Shown: in pieces, positions 36,224 to 42,500 of the stretch
Layout: the number at the start of each line of letters is the position of its first letter
How positions within the stretch are numbered: position 1 is the stretch's first letter
Source: Symbiodinium natans
Lineage: Eukaryota; Sar; Dinophyceae; Suessiales; Symbiodiniaceae
Length of the DNA: 42,500 nt
Assembly: GCA_905221605.1 (NCBI GenBank)
Contig: CAJNDS010000446.1
Coordinates: 582,243-624,742, forward strand
Reading direction: 5' to 3'
Notes under the pieces: model-generated
Database searches by the model: none
Seen by the model: the letters and a program-made list of their open reading frames with translations, nothing else
What the model was told of the DNA's origin: nothing
Program-made: the position numbers and the translations under genes

Positions 36224-36361
36224 TCCTGGACCCCAAGCAAACAAACGCAAACTCAAAGCCAAATCCTTAAGCAAATAGGAACTGCCGCCCCCCCCCCCCC
36301 GCCCCCACACACACAAGACCCTGAAGCCCAAGCCCTAAACCCTGTTAAATGGCATATCAGA

Positions 36362-36875
36362 GACAGCCTCAAACCCCAAACCCCCAAAACCCCGAACCCC
36401 AAATCCCAAACCCTAAACCCTAAACCCTAAAACCCAAACCCCAAACCCTAAACACCCAAACCCCAAATCCTAAACCCTAAACCCCAGACCTACAACCCCA
36501 AACCCTAAACCCCAATCCCCCAACACTAAACTCTAAACCCCAAACCCCAAACTCTAACCCCCCAAACCCTAAACCCCAAAGCCTAAACCCCAAGCCCCAA
36601 ACCCCAAGCCCCAAGCCGCAAACCCCTCAATCCTAAGCCCTAAACCCCAAACCCTAAACCCCAAACCTTAAATTCACCCAAACCCCAAACCCTAAACCCC
36701 AAACCCCAAACCCTAAACCCCAAACCCTAAACCCTAAACCCCAAACCCTAAACCCCAAACCCCAAACCCGAAACCCCAAACCCCAAACCCGAAAACCCAA
36801 ACCCTAAACCCCAAACCCTAAACCCTAAACCCTAAACACCCAAACCCCAAACCCCAAACCCTAAACCCCAAACCC
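36362..36875. repeat. CCCCAAA/CCCTAAA mosaic, about 510 bp
   Basis: The largest continuous mosaic in the window, with many single-base variants and no coding content. Confidence 0.95.
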
Positions 36876-36890
36876 CCTCCCCATTACGAG

Positions 36891-36959
36891 GAGCCTGCGC
36901 TCTGTCGGCTCTTCAACGCCGCGCCTTGGAGCGACAGCTCCTCCGAGGCCGCTGCAAGG
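36891..36959 (+). CDS. Candidate exon, 23 codons, GT donor
   Basis: TACGAG|GAGCCTGC and GCAAGG|GTTCAGG bound exactly 23 codons reading EPALCRLFNAAPWSDSSSEA. Strong coding composition next to the mosaic array. Unassigned. Confidence 0.45.
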
Positions 36960-37165
36960 GTTCAGGGTGGGGTTTAGGGTTTAGGGGTTAGGGTCGGTTT
37001 GGGGTTTAGGTTTTGGGGTTTGGGTTTAGGGTTTAGGTTTTAGTTTGTAACTACCCTTCTGAGTGTAGCCAAGTGTTGGCGAACCTTTTTCTTTGGGTCA
37101 CTTGGATCATTGGCCGATTTGGGAGACGTAGGACACTAGGAAGCCCCAGCAGGCAGCAGCTTCCA

Positions 37166-37230
37166 AAGAGGGTTTAGGGTTTAGGGTTTAGGGTTAAGGG
37201 TTTAGGGTTTAGGGTTTAGGGTTTAGGGTT
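37166..37230. repeat. (TTTAGGG)n array
   Basis: About nine units. Confidence 0.95.
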
Positions 37231-37537
37231 GCCAGGGCCAACTTTTTTTGATAGCTCGCTGCCTTCAGTGATCGGACTTGTGGGGCCCTGCGGTCCAGAA
37301 GGCAAAGGACACAGGACACCCCCCTCAGGTTCTTGCACAGGGGGCGGTCTTGGCCGAAGGACCCTCTCATAGAAAATCACAGGGCGATTCCAGGGCGTGA
37401 GCAGTGTCCATAAAACCCTTTGGGGGTTGAGGGGTTGCATGGGTTGAGGGCTCAGGGTGATTGACGCATGGGCTGGAGCCAGTCCATACTGAACCCAAAA
37501 CCCCAAACGCGAAGCCCTAAGCCACCCCCCCTGACAG

Positions 37538-37604
37538 GCGACGATTCTGGCGTGAAGTTCGGCCGCTTGGCGTTGACTTGTTTTGCGTCGCACCATCGAA
37601 GACC
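37538..37604 (+). CDS. Candidate exon, two possible frames
   Basis: CTGACAG|GCGACG opens two protein-like frames, one reading DDSGVKFGRLALTCFASHH, the other FWREVRPLGVDLFCVAPSK. The splice acceptor is good and the donor is uncertain. Confidence 0.35.
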
Positions 37605-37836
37605 CCCGCAGCCCCCCCCTAGCCCCCTCTCAACCCTTCTGCGCACCTAAGTTCTTTGCCGCGGAGCCCTCAACCTCCACCCTAAACCCCAACCCCTAAA
37701 CCCCCAACTCCTAAACTACCCCCCCTAAACCCGAAACCCGAAACCCTAAACCCTAAACCCTAACGCCCTAACCCTAAACCCATCAATCCGAACACCTAAG
37801 CCTTCATCCGTAAGCCCTCAACTCGAAGCCCTCAAG

Positions 37837-37914
37837 CAGTTCTCCAACTTGGGCTCTTCCGACCTTCGCAGCGCAGTCTTGGCTGCCCTCCTCACGCTTT
37901 GGCTCGGCGATCAG
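37837..37914 (+). CDS. Candidate exon, 26 codons, GT donor
   Basis: CTCAAG|CAGTTCTCC and GATCAG|GTTTAGG bound 26 codons reading NLGSSDLRSAVLAALLTLWL and then GDQ. A hydrophobic Leu/Ala helix. Followed at 37956-37996 by another island reading VNLDGGRAWKKMT. Confidence 0.45.
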
Positions 37915-38367
37915 GTTTAGGGTCCACGGTTTGGGGTTTAGGGTTTAGGGTTTAGGGTGAACCTGGACGGCGGCAGAGCCTGGAAGAAGATGACATGTAG
38001 TCGTTTAATGGCTCTGAAGCTCGGCAGTTCGACGAAATGTCCGCATTTCACCCCTTGAGCAGTCCTCAAGCTAAATTGTCCAAGTACTCAGACAGGATTC
38101 CCACTTGTAGGGGGTAGACTCCCTGCTTTCTATAAATCCCGTAAACATTCCGGCCAAACCCAAACCCAAAACTCCTAAACCCTCAACCCAAACCCCTGAA
38201 CCCTGAGACCCTAACCCTACCCTCAACCCCATAAACCCTCTAAACCCCAAGCCTCTAAGCCTCTTAACTCAAAGCTTACTTGGAGATTCAGGGTCCTTAT
38301 CACCCCACTTATGACTGCACTTGTAATCCCCCTCTAAGTCCCCCGAGTAATTTACGAGTAGACTTAT

Positions 38368-38481
38368 CTTGGCAGCCCAGTGGTACCCTTTTCCCTTTTT
38401 TTGGTTCAAGGCTCCCTGATAAAAGGCAACCAACCCCAAGAAAGGGTGCCCTCAATACAATATGGTTCCTGGGCTACCAAG
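38368..38481. mobile_element. Family A element, well-preserved ends
   Basis: CTTGGCAGCCCAGTGGTACCC at the left and GGTTCCTGGGCTACCAAG at the right (CTTGG(C/T)AGCCCAG inverted). The internal GGTTCAAGGCTCCC and AAGAAAGGGTGCCC are as in the other copies. No coding exon is disrupted here. Confidence 0.88.
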
Positions 38482-38655
38482 TTATAACTGAGGTTTTAAG
38501 TACCCTAAAACCCAAACTTAAAAACCCTAAGCCCTAAACCCAAAAAACCCTAAACCCACAAAACCCCAAACCGTGAACCCTAAACCCTAAATCCTAAATC
38601 CTAAACCCCAAACCCTAAACCCTAAACCCTAAACCCTAAACCCTCCGAGCAAGAG

Positions 38656-38740
38656 GCCACGAAGCCGACCTCTCAGCAGCTGCGGCGCTGACCACGTGGC
38701 TGGAGTCCATGCAGGAGGATCTGCTGCCTGGCCGCCGTTC
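38656..38740 (+). CDS. Candidate exon, GT donor
   Basis: CAAGAG|GCCACG and CGTTC|GTATGT bound 85 nt. Reads HEADLSAAAALTTWLESMQE and then DLLPGRR. Good coding composition. Unassigned. Confidence 0.5.
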
Positions 38741-38757
38741 GTATGTTGTGGGGGGAG

Positions 38758-38825
38758 GGTTTAGGGTTTAGGGTTTAGGGTTCAGGGTTCAGGGTTCAGG
38801 GTTCAGGGTTCAGGGTTTAGGGTCT
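38758..38825. repeat. TTTAGGG then TTCAGGG block array
   Basis: Four TTTAGGG units are followed by six TTCAGGG units in one block. Confidence 0.95.
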
Positions 38826-38897
38826 GGCGTAACGAGCTCTGATCTGTTGCTCATGAGCCCGAAGCCCCCCCCCCCCCCCACCCGAGGCTGGGTGCAG

Positions 38898-38990
38898 ATG
38901 CTGGGGCCATGAATGCGGCGCCTTCCTCGGGGTCGATTATGGATGCGGCACCTTCCCTGGGATCGGCCGCAGACTCCAAGTGGCTTGGCT
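38898..38990 (+). CDS. Candidate exon, Ala/Ser-rich
   Basis: GGTGCAG|ATGCTGG opens a frame with an internal duplication, NAAPSSGS / DAAPSLGS, reading on to DSKWLGFDLS. A second frame (CWGHECGAFLGVDYGCG) is also open. Confidence 0.4.
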
Positions 38991-39246
38991 TCGACCTCTC
39001 ACTTTTTGGGTGGAGGGTTTGGGGTTTAGGGTTTGGGGTTTAGGGTTTGGGGTTTAGGGTTTGGGGTTTGGGGTTTAGGGTTTGGGGTGAAGGTTTTTTC
39101 AGGGCATGCGAAGTACGGAAGCCCTAAACCCTCATTCCCCAGATCCCCCAAAACCCTAAAACCCCTGAGGTTCTAGATCACTAAAGCCCAAAAAACCCCT
39201 AAACCCTAAACCCTAAACCCTAGATCCATAAACCCCCAACCCATAG

Positions 39247-39280
39247 GCCGACTGCTTGCGGGCCATGCCTGAAACTACTT
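39247..39280 (+). CDS. Possible terminal exon
   Basis: CCATAG|GCCGAC reads ADCLRAMPETT and then TAA (39278-39280). It could be the 3' end of the gene to its left. Weak support. Confidence 0.25.
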
Positions 39281-40185
39281 AAGGGACTTCTGCGAAACCG
39301 TAGGTCAATCGAAAAAGTTGAGGTCGACCCTCAATCCCCAAAGGCCCTACACTCTAAGCCCTAAGTCTTACGTAACACCCTTAGGTTTTAGGGTTTAGGG
39401 TTTTAAGGGTGTTAAGGGTTTAGGGTTTAGGGTTGGGCCCTAAATCCTGAAACCCCCACATCCCCAGAACCCTAAACTCTACAACTACAACCCTAAATTC
39501 TAAGAGCCTCACACCGTAAAAGCCTGGAAACTCTCAACCTGGATCTTTCGGGTTGAGCTGACCCTGAACCCTAAGCCTGGGTTTAAGGTTTAGGCAAGTG
39601 AAGGGCGGCAAGGGTTTAGGGTTCAGGGCTTCGGGTTGATAAAACACCCTGAGCCCTAAACCCTAAACCCTAAACCCTAAACCCTAAACCTGGGTATCCG
39701 CACTTGCACAGTTTTAAAGCCGAAACCAGGTGCCAACTTCGAAACAAAGTACATAGCTAAACCCTAACCCTAAACCCTTAAACCCTAAACCCCAAACCCT
39801 AAAACCTTAAACCAACTCAGAGGATGCTAGACCATTAGCACGGGGAATTTGAGGCTTTTGATCAGGGTTTGGGATTTAGGGTTTCGTTTTAGGGTTTAGG
39901 CTTTAGTGCTTAGGGTTCAGGGTTCAGGGTTCAGGGTTCAGGGTGAGCTAACTGGGTAGGCCTTGGGAAATTTTCTGCAATTTGCCTTCTTGGGCTTAAG
40001 AGGATCATATTCAGGAGCATTACCCTAAACCCTAAAACCCTAAACCCTAAAACCCTAAACCCTAAACCCTAAACCCTAAGCCAGTTTTTCCAAGGGCTTT
40101 ATGGTAAGCCCTCGACTCTTGCTCTTCCTAGCGTGCCTTGTCCTTACCTGACGGGTCTCTGACAGATGTGGGGGGGGCGGGTGGG

Positions 40186-40302
40186 TTTAGGGTTTAGGGT
40201 TTAGGGTTAGGGTTTAGGGTTTAGGGTTTAGGGTTTAGGGTTTAGGGTTTAGGGTTTAGGGTTTAGGGTTTGGCTTTAGGGTTTAGGGTTTAGGGTTTAA
40301 TT
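40186..40302. repeat. (TTTAGGG)n array, about 16 units
   Basis: Perfect apart from one TTAGGG and one GGCTTTA interruption. Confidence 0.95.
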
Positions 40303-40797
40303 AGGGTTGGTGTATTCAGCTGAGGTGGGCCCCGCCCAGCATCCCGGCCAGCAAGGTTTTGGTAGAGGGTTTACCTGCCGTACTTATACCCCACTTATCA
40401 GCCCCTAAAGTGCCCTATAGTCGTTATTGGAAGGGGGGAAACAGCAAGGCTCCAAACCTGCGGCAGGCTGCTCAACCCTCCCCCCCCCCCCCCCTGCTTC
40501 GAAGTGAGCCCTGAACCCCAAACCCCAACCCTCAAGTTTCTGCTCTTGTTTACTTTTGAGTGGCTTGGAAGAGTTCGGAAGGCTGCCCTAACCTTAAATT
40601 CGAAACTTCCTAAACCCTAAGCCCTAAACCCTAAACCCTGTCGGCTTCAGGGGTTTGGGCTCGGGGCGCAAGTCCTGTAAAGCTGCTCTGCCTCAATTGG
40701 GGTTTCCAGGGAATGTGGGTTCAGGGACCCTCCGCATCATTCTGCCATCGCTCTTAGAAAGGAAACTTTGCACTCCCTAAACGCGAAGCCCTAAGAC

Positions 40798-40876
40798 CCT
40801 GAACCCTAAAACCCTAAAACCCTAAAACCCTAAAACCCTAAACCCTAAACCCTAAACCCTAAACCCTAAACCCTAA
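40798..40876. repeat. CCCTAAAA then CCCTAAA array
   Basis: Octamer units pass into heptamers, and the array ends at CCCTAATTAAACCCC. Confidence 0.9.
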
Positions 40877-40909
40877 TTAAACCCCTGGCTCTGCCCCCAA
40901 GTCCCTCAA

Positions 40910-40955
40910 CAGCTGGAAGAGACGAAGCCGCCAATCACAACCTGGGTTTCAAGGG
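40910..40955 (+). CDS. Candidate exon, unassigned
   Basis: CTCAACAG|CTGGAAG reads LEETKPPITTWVS. Flanked by telomere-like tracts. Weak support. Confidence 0.3.
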
Positions 40956-41231
40956 CCCCTAAACCTAGCCCTACCGGCTTCCCATGAATATGGGATCAGG
41001 GTTTAGGGTTTAGGGATTAGGGTTTAGGGTTTAGGGTTTAGGGCTTAGTCCTAGTATGGTCAGGGCCTCCAAATTCCCTCAGGAGCGTCGACAAAATTCC
41101 TCGAAGGGTGCCCTGCCTCAGGGTCCAACGTAAAGCTCCTTGAGGGTGTGATTGCATTCTGGCCTCATTGTGTGATTACCCCAATACACCTTCAGGGTTC
41201 TCTGTGCCCAGATACAGAGGTTTAGGGTGTA

Positions 41232-41305
41232 GGGTCGGTTTAGGGTTTAGGGTTTAGGGTTTAGGGTGTAGGGTTTAGGGTTTAGGGTTTAGGGTTTAGG
41301 GTTTT
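41232..41305. repeat. (TTTAGGG)n array followed by CCCTAAA units
   Basis: About ten heptamers followed by opposed CCCTCAA/CCCTATA units. Confidence 0.9.
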
Positions 41306-41399
41306 CCTAAACCCTCAACCCTACAACAGCTACCCTAAACCCTCAACCCTATAAACCGAAAACCTCAAGTTCTTGGTCCCTGAGGCTCTTTCTCAAGCG

Positions 41400-41880
41400 A
41401 CTTGAAAGTTGCACGCCGAGGCATTGCGTGCGTAGGGGTTTTGGGCTTTGAGTGTTTGGGGCTTAGGGTTTTGCGTTTGGGGTTTAAGTGTTAGGGCTCC
41501 CTTTTGGAGAAGAAGACCCCGAAACCTATTCCACACACCGAGGCTATCAAGACTCAGAAGATTTTAATATGGTCCGGCTTCACTAGTATTTGCTTAGGAA
41601 CCCCCAAAAGAATATAAAACTAATAGTCCCCTTTATGACACTTAACAAGGATGAATATTTGTGTTTCTCGGGGTTCTTGAGCTATTACCTTTCTTTCTTG
41701 GAGAGGTTTGGGGAGCCCACAGGCCATGCTCTGTCAGCCTGCTTGTGCAGTTTGAGACCTAGGGGTTAGGGTTTGAGGTTTGGGGTGTAGGGTTTTGGGT
41801 TTAGGGTCTAGGGCTTAGGCTTGGGCCCGTTTCGGGTCTAGGGTTTAGGGTTCATGTACGGCGAAAAAAACTCTGCGTTC
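41400..41880. other. Unique DNA, no exon secured
   Basis: Mixed sequence with scattered heptamers. No convincing exon on either strand. Confidence 0.4.
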
Positions 41881-41887
41881 ATAGATT

Positions 41888-42061
41888 CTTGGACCCGTGG
41901 TACCCTTTTTGCCCTATATTGGGTGTCAAGGTTCCACCTATAAAGTGACCAAGCCAAAAGAGGGTACCCCTGCTATAGTATGGTCACCTAACTACTAAGG
42001 GTTTGGGGTTCCCAACCCAAAAGAGGGTACCCCTGCTATAGTGTGGTTGCTGGCTACCAAG
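41888..42061. mobile_element. Family A element with duplicated right half
   Basis: The left end CTTGGACCCGTGGTACCC continues to a right end near 41999 (CTACTAAG). The segment CCAAAAGAGGGTACCCCTGC...TATAGT then recurs from about 42015 and ends GGCTACCAAG at 42061. Confidence 0.75.
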
Positions 42062-42099
42062 GGTTTAGGGTTCAACCGTTTCTGTATGTCTGACTCTGA

Positions 42100-42500
42100 C
42101 AGAAGGATGTCCAGACCCTTGTATCGGAATCATCCCTAAACCCTTTTAAAGCCGAAAGGCCGAAACCTACACCGCTCAGCCCCGAGCCCTACACCCACCC
42201 AAACCGCCCAAACACCTGTATCCCGTACAACCCCTGCAACCCCTAGAACCCCTAGAATCCCCATAACTCCTATCACTCCTTAAACTCCTATAACTTTCAT
42301 AACCTTGGCTTTAAGCCCTAAACCCCAAACTCGGGGATCTCGGGCAGGTGGCCTGGACCCTCCCAGCCTCGCGACGGCAGAGTTCCGAGGGAAGCTTTTG
42401 AGGTTTGTAGGCTTTAGGGTGTTCAGAGCTTAGGGTTTTGAGGTTTGGGGGTTTAGAATTTCGTTTCTTGTCAGAGTTCAGGGTTTTTGGTTTAGAGGTT
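42100..42500. other. Degenerate CCCTA-type repeats to the window end
   Basis: Pentamer and heptamer-like AACCCCT units and TTTAGGG relatives. No gene seen. Confidence 0.5.

Noticed and set aside
1-42500. tRNA or rRNA genes
   Set aside because: No tRNA-like box A/box B cloverleaf or conserved rRNA segment was recognised on either strand.

Overview
This is nuclear DNA of a eukaryote, most likely a dinoflagellate of the Symbiodiniaceae type. Three things point there. The 7-mer TTTAGGG/CCCTAAA is spread over the whole window in both orientations. The genes are cut into very short exons (28-139 nt where both ends are resolved; last exon 168 nt) by introns with AG|G acceptors and mostly GC or GA donors instead of GT. 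The first gene encodes a ubiquitin-like domain followed by ankyrin repeats, an architecture I associate with dinoflagellate genomes. Almost all long single-frame ORFs are spurious translations of telomere-like repeats. The real coding signal sits in the short non-repetitive islands between repeat tracts and appears only after splicing.

Layout. 1-2.4 kb: degenerate telomere-like repeats, no gene seen. 2.41-7.13 kb: a complete 13-exon gene on the + strand. All 13 exons join in one frame (1242 nt, 413 aa) into a ubiquitin-like domain plus eight ankyrin repeats and a ninth partial one. 7.1-14.6 kb: telomere-like arrays, inverted repeats and several candidate exons of unknown assignment. 14.6-18.5 kb: a string of Ser/Glu/Lys-rich exons that probably encode the N-terminal part of the next gene. 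18.6-30.2 kb: exons of a eukaryotic translation initiation factor 4G (MIF4G domain). Eleven consecutive exons chain in frame, and a later exon lies at 30.14 kb. 30.2-34 kb: a polypyrimidine tract, MITE-like elements, no certain gene. 34.3-41 kb: candidate exons of one or more unidentified genes. 41-42.5 kb: repeats and a foldback element.

The main discovery candidate is the way the introns appear to have arisen. In 8 of 12 introns of the ankyrin gene, and 2 of 10 resolved introns of the eIF4G gene, the first 3-6 nt of the intron are repeated as the first bases of the next exon. This is a target-site duplication, and the GA/GC/GT donor lies inside it while the AG acceptor is supplied by the inserted DNA. 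Several of these introns are short terminal-inverted-repeat elements (ends CTTGGCAGCCC or CTAGGACCCAG) found elsewhere in the window. One intron (3805-3891) is almost pure telomere-like repeat flanked by a GACCC duplication. One element family carries a GGTTTAGGTTCCC core that occurs with about 1, 2 and about 25 telomere-like units in different copies, which suggests that the arrays grow inside introners. The window therefore looks like a record of intron birth by element insertion and by insertion or expansion of telomere-like DNA.
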